A DNA stretch of 64,000 nt, from contig NZ_WHOL01000056.1 in NCBI RefSeq assembly GCF_009745975.1, positions 1-64,000 of the forward strand, in the 5' to 3' direction. The notes under the pieces are model-generated. The model was not told where the DNA came from. It made no database searches and was given only the letters and a program-made list of their open reading frames with translations. Each line of letters starts with the position of its first letter. The first letter of the stretch is position 1. Made by a program: the position numbers and the translations under genes. Shown piece after piece: positions 7,565 to 17,208 of this stretch. This DNA is from Actinokineospora pegani (lineage in GTDB: Bacteria; Actinomycetota; Actinomycetes; Mycobacteriales; Pseudonocardiaceae).

Positions 7565-8047
7565 ATGACCATGGCCGAGCAGACCCCCCAGCAGGACCAC
7601 TCCAAGCGCTACCTCAAGCCCGGCGCGTTCACCCGCCACGGGTTCAACGGGCTCGTCGGCTTCCTGGTCAAGCGCGGGGTCAACGTCTGGGGCTCGCGCA
7701 TCCTGTCCGTGCGCGGCCGCAAGTCCGGCGAGATGCGCTCGACCCCGGTCAACCTGCTCGTCTTCGAGGGCGAGAGCTACCTGCTCTCCCCGCGCGGCCA
7801 CAGCCAGTGGGTCCGCAACCTGCGCGTGGTGGGCGAGGGCGAACTCCGCGTCGGCAAGCGCGTCCAGCGCTTCACCGCCGTCGAGCTCGACGACGCCGTC
7901 AAGCCCCCGCTCCTGCGCGCCTACCTCAAGCGCTGGGCCTTCGAGGTCGGCGCGTTCTTCGACGGCGTCAGCCACAAGTCCTCGGCAGACGAGCTGCTCG
8001 CCGTCGCGCCCAAGCACCCGGCCTTCAAGATCACCTTCGTGGAATAG
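7565..8047 (+). CDS. nitroreductase family deazaflavin (F420)-dependent oxidoreductase
   Basis: A 160-residue protein of the DDN/DUF385 split-barrel family, which uses the deazaflavin F420 (or related flavins) to reduce or bind small hydrophobic compounds. Recognisable segments are FLVKRGVNVWGSRILSVRGR, KSGEMRSTPVNLLVFEGESY, LLSPRGHSQWVRNLRV and the terminal AVAPKHPAFKI. ATGs at 7562, 7565 and 7571 are in frame; GGGAG at 7554-7558 gives the best spacing to 7565. It is divergent from, and likely controlled by, the TetR regulator. Its natural substrate cannot be inferred. F420 use is a family property, not shown by the sequence itself. Confidence 0.85.
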   Translation: MTMAEQTPQQDHSKRYLKPGAFTRHGFNGLVGFLVKRGVNVWGSRILSVRGRKSGEMRSTPVNLLVFEGESYLLSPRGHSQWVRNLRVVGEGELRVGKRVQRFTAVELDDAVKPPLLRAYLKRWAFEVGAFFDGVSHKSSADELLAVAPKHPAFKITFVE

Positions 8048-8052
8048 CCAAC

Positions 8053-8205
8053 AGGCCGTGCTTTGGAAGTCCATGTCCGCGATAGCCGCGCCGGATGTGG
8101 CCCCTGACGGCACGGGGCGAAGGCATCAGCACAACACCTCCGCCCCGCACCGCCAGGAACCACCCCGATCACGACTCTCATCGAACGAGACTCCCAAACA
8201 CGGCC
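8053..8205. terminator. terminator hairpin inside a larger inverted repeat
   Basis: Between two convergent genes a hairpin with 15-nt arms (8109-8123 and 8137-8151, three mismatches) is a good bidirectional terminator. It is enclosed by a second, longer-range inverted repeat: AGGCCGTGCTTTGG at 8053-8066 and CCAAACACGGCCT at 8193-8205, which match as complements except for one bulged base. The outer arm abuts the rnd stop codon. Confidence 0.6.
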
Positions 8206-9449
8206 TAGCCCGCTGACGCGCGCAGGGCGGTGGACAGGGCCTCGGCGACCAGGGCCGTCTGCCAGGTCCGGGCCCCGCCCGCGCGCAGGGTCGCGGTGAC
8301 GGTGTCGACGTCGGTGTCGGCGGGCGGGGTCCAGCAGGTCCGGCGGAGCAGGTCCGGCTGCAGGAGGTTCTCCATCGGCAGCCGGTGCTCCTCGGCGATC
8401 TTGCCCAGCGCGGCGCGCGCCGCGGCCAGGCGGGCCGCCGCCTCGGGGTCCTTGTCCGCCCAGCGGTTGGGGGGCGGGGGGCCGTCGGTGGGCGGTGAGG
8501 GGTCGGGCAGGTCGCTCTTGGGGAGCTGGGCGGCGGTGCGCAGCGCGCGCATCCACAGGGCGACCTGGCGGCGCTGGGCGCGGCCCTTGAAGACCGGCAG
8601 TTGCAGCAGCGAGCCCTCGTCCGGCGGGTTGGCCGACGCCGCCTGGATGATGGCGCTGTCGGGCAGGACCCGGCCGGGGGCGATGTCGCGGTCGCGGGCC
8701 AGGCCGTCGCGGGCCTCCCAGAGGGCGCGGATGGCGGCGAGGCCGCGCGGGGTGCGCACGCTGTGGATGCCCGAGGTGCGCCGCCACGGCTCCTTGCGCG
8801 GGGCGGCGGGCGGGGCGGTCCGCAGGGCCTCGAACTCCTCCAGCGCCCACTCCAGCTTGCCCTGGGCGCGCAGCTCGGCCTCGAGCGCGTCGCGCAGCGG
8901 CACCAGCAGCTCCACGTCCAGCGCGGCGTAGTTCAGCCAGTCCACCGGCAGCGGGCGGCGCGACCAGTCCGCGGCGCCGTGGCCCTTCTCCAGGTGGTAG
9001 CCCAGCAGCAGCTCGACCAGGGTGCCCAGGGCGACCCGCTCGAAGCCCGCGAGCCTGCCCGCGAGCTCGGTGTCGAACAGCTTGGCCGGGCGCAGGTCCA
9101 GCTCCGACAGGCACGGCAGGTCCTGCGACGCGGCGTGCAGCACCCACTCGTCGCTGCCCAGGGCCTCGACGAGGGGGTCGACGCGGTTGTCCACGGCGAT
9201 GGGGTCGATCAGGAAGGTGCCCGCCCCCTCGCGCTTGACCTGCACCAGGTAGGCGCGTTGGGAGTAGCGGTAGCCGGAGGCGCGCTCGGTGTCCACGGCG
9301 ATCGGGCCACTGCCCGCGCTGATGCGCCGGGACGCGCGCTCGAGGGTCTCGAGGTCGGCCACGACGTCCGGGGTGCCTGCCACGGGCTCGGTGAGCGGCA
9401 CCGGGGCGGTTGGGTCAATCCCGGTTGGTTCCGAGGCGGGGGTTGTCAC
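8205..9449 (-). CDS. rnd: ribonuclease D family 3'-5' exonuclease with HRDC domain
   Basis: A 414-residue DEDDy exonuclease. Exo I is AVDTERASGY (D53, E55), Exo II is HAASQDLPCL (D110) and Exo III is LNYAALDVELL (Y174, D178). An HRDC-type nucleic-acid-binding domain follows at about 215-290 (RGLAAIRALWEARDGLARDR, DIAPGRVLPDSAI), then an actinobacterial C-terminal extension. RNase D enzymes trim the 3' ends of tRNA precursors and other structured RNA. The N-terminal ~30 residues are proline- and threonine-rich and probably disordered. Transcribed alone; it ends in the convergent terminator region. Confidence 0.9.
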   Translation of the reverse strand: MTTPASEPTGIDPTAPVPLTEPVAGTPDVVADLETLERASRRISAGSGPIAVDTERASGYRYSQRAYLVQVKREGAGTFLIDPIAVDNRVDPLVEALGSDEWVLHAASQDLPCLSELDLRPAKLFDTELAGRLAGFERVALGTLVELLLGYHLEKGHGAADWSRRPLPVDWLNYAALDVELLVPLRDALEAELRAQGKLEWALEEFEALRTAPPAAPRKEPWRRTSGIHSVRTPRGLAAIRALWEARDGLARDRDIAPGRVLPDSAIIQAASANPPDEGSLLQLPVFKGRAQRRQVALWMRALRTAAQLPKSDLPDPSPPTDGPPPPNRWADKDPEAAARLAAARAALGKIAEEHRLPMENLLQPDLLRRTCWTPPADTDVDTVTATLRAGGARTWQTALVAEALSTALRASAG

Positions 9450-9516
9450 GGCCGATCACCCTACGGCACGGCACGTGTTCTTCGCGTGCAGATCAACGGC
9501 GGCGCGCTGAGATCAG

Positions 9517-9564
9517 CAGCGGTTGTGTGGCGGGGCCATGCCCAGCCCCGCCACACAACCGCTG
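9517..9564. terminator. terminator of the response-regulator gene
   Basis: Perfect 19-bp inverted repeat: CAGCGGTTGTGTGGCGGGG at 9517-9535 and its complement at 9546-9564, with a 10-nt loop. It begins 4 bp after the minus-strand stop at 9569. No T-run follows. Confidence 0.85.
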
Positions 9565-9568
9565 TTGT

Positions 9569-10285
9569 CTAGCGGATGACGCCCGCCCGCATGGCGAGTG
9601 CCACCATCTGCGCCCGGTCGCCGGTGCCCAACTTGCGGCCTATCCGCGACAGGTGCGACTTCACCGTCAGAGCCGAGAGGTTGAGCGCCTCACCGATCTC
9701 CTTGTTCGACTGCCCGTCTGCGACGAGCTGCAGCACCTCGACCTCGCGCGCCGAGAGCTCGCGCGGGGTGTTGTCGGTGCCGGGGACCCGGGTTCCCGTG
9801 GCGAGGACCGGCGCGACGCTCGGGTCGGCGTAGACGCCACCCTCGAGCACCCGGCGGACCCCGTCGGTCACCACCACGGGTGAGGCGGACTTCAGCAGGT
9901 AGGCCTGAGCGCCTGCCTGGAAGGCCGACCGCACCGCGTACGGGTCGTCGGACGAGGCGAGCACGACGATGCGCGGCCAACCATGGCTGCGCAGCTCCGT
10001 GACCAGCTCGATCCCGCTGCCGTCCGGCAACCCGAGGTCCAGGATCGCGAGATCGCACGGCCCGGTGGCCTGCGCTCGCGCCCTCGCCTCGGCCACCGTG
10101 GCGGCCTCGTGCACTGTGCCCGCACCCATCTGGGTCAAGCGGGCTGCTATCGCCTCCCTCAACAGTGGGTGGTCATCGACCACCAGCACTGAGAACAGCT
10201 CCTCCCGCGGGTGCGGGACCATGTTCGCTGGCAAAGAGCCAGCTGGCGTGGTTCGGACGGCCTGACCTAAGCCGACGGCAGCCAC
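9569..10285 (-). CDS. LuxR/NarL-type response regulator (orphan)
   Basis: A 238-residue two-component response regulator. The receiver domain begins near residue 31 with FSVLVVDDHPLLREA; the acidic pocket is D37/D38, the phosphorylated aspartate is D83 in LAILDLGLPDGSG, the switch serine is in VVLASSDD and the lysine is K132 in YLLKSASPV. A LuxR-type helix-turn-helix follows at about 177-225 (LSAREVEVLQLVADGQSNKE, then LSALTVKSHLSRIGRKLG). GTG start with GGGAGG 7-8 nt upstream. About 30 residues precede the receiver, which is unusual. No histidine kinase is nearby, so its partner is elsewhere. A dyad 48-87 bp upstream of the start may be its own binding site. Confidence 0.9.
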   Translation of the reverse strand: MAAVGLGQAVRTTPAGSLPANMVPHPREELFSVLVVDDHPLLREAIAARLTQMGAGTVHEAATVAEARARAQATGPCDLAILDLGLPDGSGIELVTELRSHGWPRIVVLASSDDPYAVRSAFQAGAQAYLLKSASPVVVTDGVRRVLEGGVYADPSVAPVLATGTRVPGTDNTPRELSAREVEVLQLVADGQSNKEIGEALNLSALTVKSHLSRIGRKLGTGDRAQMVALAMRAGVIR

Positions 10286-10332
10286 GTCACTACCTCCCTC
10301 GAGTCGGTCGTTGCCCCCCGACCGGCACTGGG

Positions 10333-10372
10333 ACTTTCGACCAAACAGCCGCGCCGCCGTTGGACCGAAAGT
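10333..10372. promoter_or_regulatory. dyad upstream of the response-regulator gene
   Basis: Inverted repeat ACTTTCGACCAAAC (10333-10346) and GTTGGACCGAAAGT (10359-10372), 12-nt spacer; the outer ACTTTCG/CGAAAGT arms are perfect. Its place in the leader or promoter of the minus-strand regulator suits autoregulation, but the binding protein is not known. Confidence 0.4.
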
Positions 10373-10527
10373 GGTGTCGACGAAGGCAGCCTAGCCGCCC
10401 AAGCGGGTTAGCGGGACGATCAATCGGGTAAGTATCCGAAAGGGTCGTGACTGAGGGCCGTTCTTGTAACACGATCGGGTGAGCACCTGACTGGTGACGT
10501 AACGGATCGGACTCGGCACTCGATGAA

Positions 10528-11697
10528 ATGGGGTCACCGGTAGTGCACACCTCCGAGGGTGACTCGGCCGCCCGCGCGCTGCTGGCCGCCACACCGCTGA
10601 TCGACGGTCACAACGACTTGCCCTGGGCCCTGCGCGAGCTGTTCGGCGCGGACCCCACCGCCGCCGCCACCGGCCGCGACCTCACCCTCGACCAACCCGA
10701 CCTGCACACCGACCTGGCCAAACTCGCCAGGGGACAGGTCGGCGGCCAGTTCTGGTCGGTCTACGTGCCCTGCTCCCTGACCGGCCACTCAGCGGTGACC
10801 GCCGTGCTCGAGCAGATCGAGCTGGTGCACGAGCTGATCGCCCGCCACCCCGACCGGCTCGCCCTGGCCACCACCGCTGACCAGGTCGAACAGGTCTTCG
10901 CCTCGGGCCGGACCGCCTCGCTGCTCGGAGCCGAGGGCGGGCACTGCATCGCGGAGTCCCTCGGGGCCCTGCGCGCACTGCACCGGCTGGGTGTGCGATA
11001 TCTGACCTTGACACACAACGACAGCCTCTCCTGGGCCGACTCGGCCACCGACGAACCGCGGGCGGGCGGGCTCTCGGAGTTCGGCGAGCGGGTGGTCGCC
11101 GAGATGAACCGGCTCGGCATGCTCGTCGACCTCTCCCACGTCGCCGACACGACCATGCGCGCCGCCCTCGAGGTCACCACGGCCCCCGTGGTGTTCAGCC
11201 ACTCGTCCTGCCGGGCGGTGACCGACCACCCCCGCAACGTCCCCGATGACGTGCTCGAACTGATCCCGGGCAACGGTGGCGTCCTCATGGTGACCTTCGT
11301 GCCCCGGTTCGTCAGCGGCGCGATAGCCGAGTGGGACGCCGAACTCGCCGCCGCCATGGCCGCCGCGGGCGCCAAGCACGCCGACCTCGCCGACCGACGG
11401 CGGTTCCTGGCCTCGTGGAGCGGTCGGCACAGGCAGCCCAGAGCCACGATCGAGGACGTGCTCGCCCACCTCGACCACGCCCGCGAGGTCGTCGGCGTCG
11501 ACCACCTCGGCATCGGCGGCGACTACGACGGCTGCGCCGAACTCCCCGTCGGGCTCCGCGACGTCGGCTCCTACCCCGCCCTGTTCGACGGGCTGCTGGC
11601 TCGCGGGTGGAGCGCGGAGGACTGCGCGAAGGTTGCGGGGCGTAACGTCCTACGTGTGCTCCGCTCGGCCGAAGCGGTGGCGGACCCCCGCTGTTAA
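10528..11697 (+). CDS. membrane dipeptidase-type peptidase (M19)
   Basis: A 389-residue M19 metallo-dipeptidase. The binuclear zinc ligands are recognisable: DGHNDLPW (H28, D30), the bridging glutamate in [11 protein letters not shown], the histidines in VDLSHV and FSHSSCRAV, and the aspartate in GIGGDYDGC. These enzymes hydrolyse dipeptides, often with relaxed stereochemistry at the C-terminal residue. I see no signal peptide, so it is likely cytoplasmic despite the family name. The start is uncertain: ATG at 10528 or GTG at 10543, neither with a strong ribosome binding site. It stands alone between a divergent regulator and a secreted carboxypeptidase. Confidence 0.9.
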   Translation: MGSPVVHTSEGDSAARALLAATPLIDGHNDLPWALRELFGADPTAAATGRDLTLDQPDLHTDLAKLARGQVGGQFWSVYVPCSLTGHSAVTAVLEQIELVHELIARHPDRLALATTADQVEQVFASGRTASLLGAEGGHCIAESLGALRALHRLGVRYLTLTHNDSLSWADSATDEPRAGGLSEFGERVVAEMNRLGMLVDLSHVADTTMRAALEVTTAPVVFSHSSCRAVTDHPRNVPDDVLELIPGNGGVLMVTFVPRFVSGAIAEWDAELAAAMAAAGAKHADLADRRRFLASWSGRHRQPRATIEDVLAHLDHAREVVGVDHLGIGGDYDGCAELPVGLRDVGSYPALFDGLLARGWSAEDCAKVAGRNVLRVLRSAEAVADPRC

Positions 11698-11884
11698 CTG
11701 GCAAAAGTTAACGCGCCAGATCATCACGATCGCACAGGCGGACCGGGCGGCCGACCTGGGCCGAACGGCGCAACACCACCACCTACCGGTGAACTGGCAA
11801 CGGGGAAGGACCCGAGGCCGCCTCGGACGTGGCAGCGTGCCCTCGGAGCCGGCGTGGGACCGGGCTCCGGAAGGAGTCCCGCCA

Positions 11885-14341
11885 GTGATGCCAAGACGCG
11901 CGCTCGCCGCAGGCCTCGGCGCGGTCGTCGTCGCCGGGCTCGGCGCCGCCACCGCCCCGACCGCCTCGGCCCAGGACGCCACCCTGCGCGCGAACCAGGC
12001 GGTCGCCCGCCAGTGCTTCGCCGAACCGCTGCCCCGGGGCGCGGCCGGGGTCGACCGCCGCGAGGTGACCTCCTCGGTCGACGGGCTGCTGCAGGCCAGG
12101 CTCACCCCGCGCGGCGCGCACCAGGGCGACTGGGACCTCTCGGTGTTCGACGCCGCCAGCGGCGCCGTCGTCGCCGCCTCAGCCGGGCTGCGCGAGGTGG
12201 AGCTGGCCGAGGGGTTCGTCGCCAAGGGCCAGGAGCTCGTCGTCCAGGGCTGCCGCCACGCGGGCGGCTCGAAGGCGGTGACCCTCAGCGTGGACTTCCT
12301 CGCGCTGACCCCCCAAGGCGCGCCGACCACCCCGGCCCAGGTCGTACGGGTGCGGACCCCGACCAAGGCCGACAAGGACAAGCTGCTCGCCCTCGACCTG
12401 GACCTGACCGAGAAGGCCGACGCCACCGGCGTCGAGGTCGTCCTCGCCGACGACACCGACCGCGAGACCCTCGCGGGCAGCGGCCTGCGCAGCACCGTCG
12501 TCCAGACGGACCTGTCCGCCCGCTCGGTGGCCAACGCCAAGCAGGACCGCGCCTACAGGGACAACACGCCCAGGTCCGCCCTGCCCTCGGGCCGCACCGC
12601 CTACCGGCACCTCTACGACTACGAGTACGAGGCCAAGGAGCTGGCCCGCGCCAACCCCGGCCTGGTGCGCGCCTTCACCCTGCCCGAGCCCAGTTGGGAG
12701 GGCCGCGACATCGTCGCCCTCGAGATCGCCGCAGCACCGGCCACCCCCAACGACGGCAAGGCGACCAACGTCGTCATGGGCGTGCACCACGCCCGCGAGT
12801 GGCCCGCGGGCGAGCACGCCATGGAGTGGGCCCACGAGCTGGTCAACGGCCACAAGGCGGGCGGCGCCACCAAGGCCCTGGTCGGCAGGACGCGCAACGT
12901 CGTGGTCCCGGTGGTCAACGTGGACGGCTTCGCCACCTCCCGCGAGGCCGAGCCCCAGGGCGACTACAGCCGCTTCGACTACGAGATGAAGCGCAAGAAC
13001 TGCAACGTCAACGACTCCCCGCCGCAGCTGCGCACCGGCACGTGCGCGGCCAACCCGGCGGGCCGCGAGCGCGGCACCGACCCCAACCGCAACTACGCGG
13101 GCTTCTGGGGCGGCGCGGGCGCGTCGACGACCTGGAGCAACGACACCTACCGCGGCTCCGAGCCGTTCTCCGAGCCCGAGACCCGCAACGTGCGCTGGCT
13201 GGTCTCCAACCGCCAGGTCACCAACCTGCTCACCCTGCACACCTACTCGAACCTGGTGCTGCGCGTGCCCGGCGTCGCCGACGTGCGCCCGCCGCTCGAC
13301 GAACCCGCCTACAAGGCCCTCGGCGACAAGATGGCCTCCCGCAACGGCTACACCAGCCAGCCGTCCTGGGCGCTCTACGACACCACCGGCTCCACCGAGG
13401 ACTGGTCGTACTTCGCCACCGGCGGCTGGGGCTTCACCTTCGAGATCGGCGCCACCGAGTTCCACCCGCCGTTCGAGACCGGCGTCGTCGCCGAGTACGC
13501 GGGCCTGGCCCCGGCGGCGGGCGCGGGCAAGGGCGGCAACCGGCAGGCGTTCCTGGACATGCTGGCCAACGCCGCCGACCCGGCCGCGCACTCCACCCTC
13601 GTCGGCTCGGCCCCCAAGGGCCACCAGCTGACCCTGCGCAAGGCCTTCCAGACCCCGACCTCACCGGTGGTCAACCCCGACGGCACGGTCAGCCCGCCCC
13701 ACTACGTCGCCGACACGCTCACCTCGAAGCTGGACTCGACCGGCGGCCGGTTCTCCTGGGCGGTCAACCCCTCCACCCGGCCCTACGTCGCGGGCCGCTA
13801 CGGCCGCGACCCGCAGGGCCCGCCGCAGGCCGCCACCACCCTGGCCAACCCGCCCGGCGTGCCCGCGGAGAACACCGACTTCCCCAACGACGCCACCGCC
13901 GAGCGCATCCCGTTCCGGGTCGAGGGCCTGCCCCAGGTCGACAACGGCCGCTTCGCCGTCACCATCGACTGGGCCACCCCCGACACCGACTGGGACCTCT
14001 ACGTCCTCGACGCCGCGGGCAACGTGGTCGCCACCTCGCTCAGCGGCGGCACGACCACCGAGCGCGCGGTGCTCCACGACCCGCCCGCCGGGGAGTACGT
14101 CGCCGTGGTGGTCAACTACGCCCAGGCCGACCCCGCCGCGCCAGACGACTACACCAACCCGCGCGTCGAGTTCGCCTCGCCGGTCCCGCCCACCTACGGG
14201 CCCAAGGAGCCCTACCAGCTCTCCTGCGCCGACAAGCGCGGCCGCGTGGTGGGCCTGGCCGACGTCTACGTCGACCGCGGGCAGACCGTGGACGTCGGCC
14301 AGGTGTGCTCGGGCACCGCCCGCGCGGCCAAACGGCGCTGA
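11885..14341 (+). CDS. secreted zinc carboxypeptidase (M14) with flanking beta domains
   Basis: A large exported metallopeptidase (~818 residues). The signal peptide is [20 protein letters not shown] followed by TAPTASAQD. The M14 domain starts near residue 225; zinc ligands lie in [12 protein letters not shown] (HxxE at about 302-305) and in the later [12 protein letters not shown], and the catalytic glutamate is in [13 protein letters not shown]. The [14 protein letters not shown] segment is the substrate-binding region. Before and after it are beta-rich modules with the similar sequences [13 protein letters not shown] and [13 protein letters not shown], like bacterial pre-peptidase C-terminal domains. 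GTG at 11885 (AAGGAG 8 nt upstream) or ATG at 11888 can start it. Probably degrades peptides outside the cell. Much longer than a bare carboxypeptidase because of these modules. Confidence 0.92.
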   Translation: MMPRRALAAGLGAVVVAGLGAATAPTASAQDATLRANQAVARQCFAEPLPRGAAGVDRREVTSSVDGLLQARLTPRGAHQGDWDLSVFDAASGAVVAASAGLREVELAEGFVAKGQELVVQGCRHAGGSKAVTLSVDFLALTPQGAPTTPAQVVRVRTPTKADKDKLLALDLDLTEKADATGVEVVLADDTDRETLAGSGLRSTVVQTDLSARSVANAKQDRAYRDNTPRSALPSGRTAYRHLYDYEYEAKELARANPGLVRAFTLPEPSWEGRDIVALEIAAAPATPNDGKATNVVMGVHHAREWPAGEHAMEWAHELVNGHKAGGATKALVGRTRNVVVPVVNVDGFATSREAEPQGDYSRFDYEMKRKNCNVNDSPPQLRTGTCAANPAGRERGTDPNRNYAGFWGGAGASTTWSNDTYRGSEPFSEPETRNVRWLVSNRQVTNLLTLHTYSNLVLRVPGVADVRPPLDEPAYKALGDKMASRNGYTSQPSWALYDTTGSTEDWSYFATGGWGFTFEIGATEFHPPFETGVVAEYAGLAPAAGAGKGGNRQAFLDMLANAADPAAHSTLVGSAPKGHQLTLRKAFQTPTSPVVNPDGTVSPPHYVADTLTSKLDSTGGRFSWAVNPSTRPYVAGRYGRDPQGPPQAATTLANPPGVPAENTDFPNDATAERIPFRVEGLPQVDNGRFAVTIDWATPDTDWDLYVLDAAGNVVATSLSGGTTTERAVLHDPPAGEYVAVVVNYAQADPAAPDDYTNPRVEFASPVPPTYGPKEPYQLSCADKRGRVVGLADVYVDRGQTVDVGQVCSGTARAAKRR

Positions 14342-14354
14342 CACCCGGGTGATG

Positions 14355-14397
14355 GCGGCGGGCTCCCCCCTTGCGGTAAACCGGGGGAGCCCGCCGC
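14355..14397 (+). terminator. terminator after the carboxypeptidase gene
   Basis: Perfect 15-bp inverted repeat, GCGGCGGGCTCCCCC at 14355-14369 and its complement at 14383-14397, loop of 13 nt, 13 bp after the stop codon. It also sits just before the asparaginase start, separating the two transcripts. Confidence 0.8.
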
Positions 14398-14415
14398 TGC
14401 CACCCGAGGACCCCC

Positions 14416-15405
14416 GTGCCCAAGCTCCTCCTGATCGCCACCGGCGACAGCCTGGCCCAAGTCCGCCACAGCACCCCGCCACGCGTGGCCGACGCCGCCG
14501 AACTGCTCGCCCTCGCACCCGCCGACACCGACGCCCGCGGCCTCGACCTCACCGTCGAGCCGTCCTGGGACACCACCCCGGGCAGCCAGCTCGCCATCGC
14601 CCGCCACGTCCGCTCCGCCCTGCTCGACGACGCCCACGACGCCGTGGTCGTCTCCCACGGCCTCGACACCGTCGAGGAGACCGCGTTCCTCACCGACCTG
14701 GTCCTCGCCGAGGCCGCCGACCTCGGCTCCGTCGTGTTCACCGGCGCCCTGCGCGCCCTCGACGACCCCGCCACCGACGGCCCGCCCAACCTGCGCGCCG
14801 CCTTCACCGCCGCCCTCGACCCGGTGACCGCCGGCCTCGGCGCACTGCTCTGCGCCGACGGCGAGCTGCACGCCGCCCGCTGGGCCACCCTCGCCGACAC
14901 GACCAGACCGCCCGCCCTGTCCTCGGCCCCGCACGACCGCCTCGGCCGGGTCGAGGGCGGCGGCGCGGTCCTCGAACGCCGGGCCCCACCCCGGCCCCCG
15001 GTCGCGCGAGACCTGCCGGAGACCGACGTCGCGCTGGTCAAGACCTACCCGGGGATGCCCGTCTCGGTGCTCACCGCCGTGGTCGACGCCGGGGCGCGCG
15101 GACTGGTCGTCGAGGGCACCGGGGCGGGCAACCTGCCCGTCGAGCTGCTCCTGCCGCTGCGCGAGATCATCTCCTGGGACATCCCGGTCGTGCTGGCCTC
15201 GCGGGCCGCCACCACCGGCCCGCCCGCCGTCCCACCCGCAGGCGGCGCACTGCCGGTGGCGGCGCTCGGCCTGGCCGCGCGGGTCGGGGTGCTCAGCGCG
15301 GGCGGGCTGCGACCCGGCCACGCGCGGATGGCCCTGATGGCCGCCCTGGGCTCCGGCGGCGGGGTGAAGGCCGCGCGGGACTACTTCGCCGCGCTCTGCC
15401 CCTGA
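14416..15405 (+). CDS. asparaginase/glutaminase family protein, atypical first motif
   Basis: A 329-residue protein of the L-asparaginase I/II fold. The second catalytic region is recognisable as VVSHGLDTVEETAF (usual form THGTDTxEETA), and EGTGAGNLP matches the conserved C-terminal motif. The N-terminal motif, normally TGGT with the nucleophilic threonine, reads IATGDSLA: the first threonine and glycine are kept, but the following Gly-Thr is Asp-Ser. The 'T' of THG is also serine. It may have altered specificity or be inactive. GTG start 18 bp after the terminator hairpin. Its 3' end overlaps the convergent DUF3000 gene by 25 bp. Confidence 0.75.
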   Translation: MPKLLLIATGDSLAQVRHSTPPRVADAAELLALAPADTDARGLDLTVEPSWDTTPGSQLAIARHVRSALLDDAHDAVVVSHGLDTVEETAFLTDLVLAEAADLGSVVFTGALRALDDPATDGPPNLRAAFTAALDPVTAGLGALLCADGELHAARWATLADTTRPPALSSAPHDRLGRVEGGGAVLERRAPPRPPVARDLPETDVALVKTYPGMPVSVLTAVVDAGARGLVVEGTGAGNLPVELLLPLREIISWDIPVVLASRAATTGPPAVPPAGGALPVAALGLAARVGVLSAGGLRPGHARMALMAALGSGGGVKAARDYFAALCP

Positions 15406-15959
15406 CCACCGCGCTGGGTGAACAGCGCCACCCCCTCCGGGGGCAGGCCCACGACACTGGCCATCAGGTCGCAGAACGCCTCGCCGTGCGGGCCGAGGCC
15501 GCCGGTCGGGGTCCACGACGCGCGCAGCTCGAGGTCGTCGGTGCGGGCCGGGCCCGCGATGTCGCCGAACCGGGCCGAGGACGTGTCGGTGACCGTGCCG
15601 CCCAGCGCGCTGAACTCCGCCTCGGCCGCGGCGAGCGCGTCGGTCAGCCACGACCAGCCCACGTTGGGCAGCAGCGGGTCGTCGGCCAGCTCCACGTCCA
15701 GCTCGGCCCGCACGTACGCCACCACCCGCAGCACCCCGTTCCAGGCCTCCTGGCCCTCCGGGTCGTGCAGCAGGATCAACCTCCCGGTGGCGTGGACGTC
15801 GGCCGGGCCGGTCGCCTCGGCGGTCAGCGCGTACGCGAACGGGGCCAGCCGCTGCGGCGGGCGGACCTCCGCGAGCGCCAGCTCCGAACGGGGCCGGAGC
15901 GACTTCAGCGCCGCGACGGCCTGGACGAACAGTTCAGGCGCGGTCGACGTACCAGTCAC
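15381..15959 (-). CDS. DUF3000 family protein
   Basis: A 192-residue actinobacterial protein matching DUF3000 as I remember it, from segments such as [48 protein letters not shown] and [16 protein letters not shown]. Function is unknown. No signal peptide or membrane segment is visible. Start is GTG at 15959. It lies divergent from hemE across 145 bp, a neighbourhood often seen for this family in actinobacteria, but no role in haem synthesis has been shown. Overlaps the 3' end of the asparaginase-like gene tail to tail by 25 bp. Confidence 0.75.
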   Translation of the reverse strand: MTGTSTAPELFVQAVAALKSLRPRSELALAEVRPPQRLAPFAYALTAEATGPADVHATGRLILLHDPEGQEAWNGVLRVVAYVRAELDVELADDPLLPNVGWSWLTDALAAAEAEFSALGGTVTDTSSARFGDIAGPARTDDLELRASWTPTGGLGPHGEAFCDLMASVVGLPPEGVALFTQRGGQGQSAAK

Positions 15960-16104
15960 GACTGGTGACTGTAGGACCACCCGAGTCAGTGAGTGGGAGG
16001 GCGCGCCGAGGGCGAGCGACCCGATTGCGCCACCGACCGTGGAGCGACTGGCCGGTAACCCGGCGCGGCGGGCGGCCCCGGGGCCGTGGGACCATGGCGG
16101 GGCC

Positions 16105-17208
16105 ATGACTGATCTGACGCACCCGGCCCCGGCCAGCTCCATCGAGCCCGCCGCCCGCCGGGACCTCGCGGACGCGCCCTTCCTCGTCGCCGCGCGCGGT
16201 GGCGTGCCCAGCCGGGTCCCGGTCTGGTTCATGCGCCAAGCGGGCCGCTCACTGCCGGAGTACCGGGAACTGCGCGCGGGCACCCGCATGCTGCAAGCCT
16301 GCTTCGAGCCGGAACTGGTCCGCGAGATCACCCTGCAACCCATCCGCAGGCACGACGTCGACGCCGCCATCCTGTTCAGCGACATCGTCGTGCCGCTGCG
16401 CGCCGCGGGCATCGAGCTCGACATCGTCCCCGGCACCGGCCCCGTCGTCGACCACCCCGTGCGCACCCTCGCCGACGTCCAGGCCCTGCCGGTCCTGCAC
16501 CCCGAGCAGGTCGACCCGGTCGCCGACGCGGTGCGCCTGCTCGTCGCCGACCTCGGCGACACCCCGCTCATCGGGTTCACCGGAGCCCCGTTCACCCTCG
16601 CCTCCTACCTGGTCGAGGGCGGGCCCAGCCGCAACCACGAGCGCACCAAGGCGCTCATGTACGCCGACCCCGACACCTGGCACACCCTGCTCGACCGGCT
16701 CGCCGACACCGCCCTGACCTTCCTGCGCGCCCAGATCGCCGCGGGCGTCGACGCCGTGCAGGTCTTCGACTCCTGGGCCGGGGCGCTGTCGACCCGCGAC
16801 TACCGCGAGTACGTCCTCCCGCACTCGGCCAAGGTCCTCGGCGGCCTCGCCGACGCGGGCGTGCCGCGCGTCCACTTCGGCGTGGGCACCGGCGCGCTGC
16901 TCGGCTCGATGCGCGAGGCGGGCGCCGACGTCGTCGGCGTCGACTGGCGCACCCCCCTCGACGAGGCCGTGCGCCGCGTCGAGCACGAGACCGACCGCGG
17001 CGGCGTCGTCGTGCAGGGCAACCTCGACCCGGCGACGCTGTTCGCGGGCGACGACGTGGTGCGCCGCGAGGCCACCCGCATCGTCGACGAGGGCCGCGCC
17101 GCCGCCGGGCACATCTTCAACCTCGGCCACGGCGTGCTCCCCGACACCGACCCGGACGCGCTGACCCGCCTGGTCGCCCACCTGCACACCCTCACACCAG
17201 GCCGATGA
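16105..17208 (+). CDS. hemE: uroporphyrinogen decarboxylase
   Basis: Uroporphyrinogen III decarboxylase, 367 residues, converts uroporphyrinogen III to coproporphyrinogen III. The signature [15 protein letters not shown] (about 39-53, with the substrate-binding arginines) and the catalytic aspartate in [10 protein letters not shown] (D93) are present, as are [24 protein letters not shown] and [16 protein letters not shown]. First gene of a haem run: its stop overlaps the start of hemY in an ATGA, and chdC follows. Together these form most of the coproporphyrin-dependent haem branch used by actinobacteria. The ferrochelatase gene is not in the window. Confidence 0.96.
   Translation: MTDLTHPAPASSIEPAARRDLADAPFLVAARGGVPSRVPVWFMRQAGRSLPEYRELRAGTRMLQACFEPELVREITLQPIRRHDVDAAILFSDIVVPLRAAGIELDIVPGTGPVVDHPVRTLADVQALPVLHPEQVDPVADAVRLLVADLGDTPLIGFTGAPFTLASYLVEGGPSRNHERTKALMYADPDTWHTLLDRLADTALTFLRAQIAAGVDAVQVFDSWAGALSTRDYREYVLPHSAKVLGGLADAGVPRVHFGVGTGALLGSMREAGADVVGVDWRTPLDEAVRRVEHETDRGGVVVQGNLDPATLFAGDDVVRREATRIVDEGRAAAGHIFNLGHGVLPDTDPDALTRLVAHLHTLTPGR

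Noticed and set aside
11854-14352. A ~830-codon plus-strand frame overlapping the M14 carboxypeptidase in another frame
   Set aside because: Arg/Pro-rich shadow; the carboxypeptidase frame has the signal peptide and zinc motifs.
14266-15651. Minus-strand frames across the asparaginase gene
   Set aside because: Shadow frames with no motif; the plus-strand gene keeps the family signatures.
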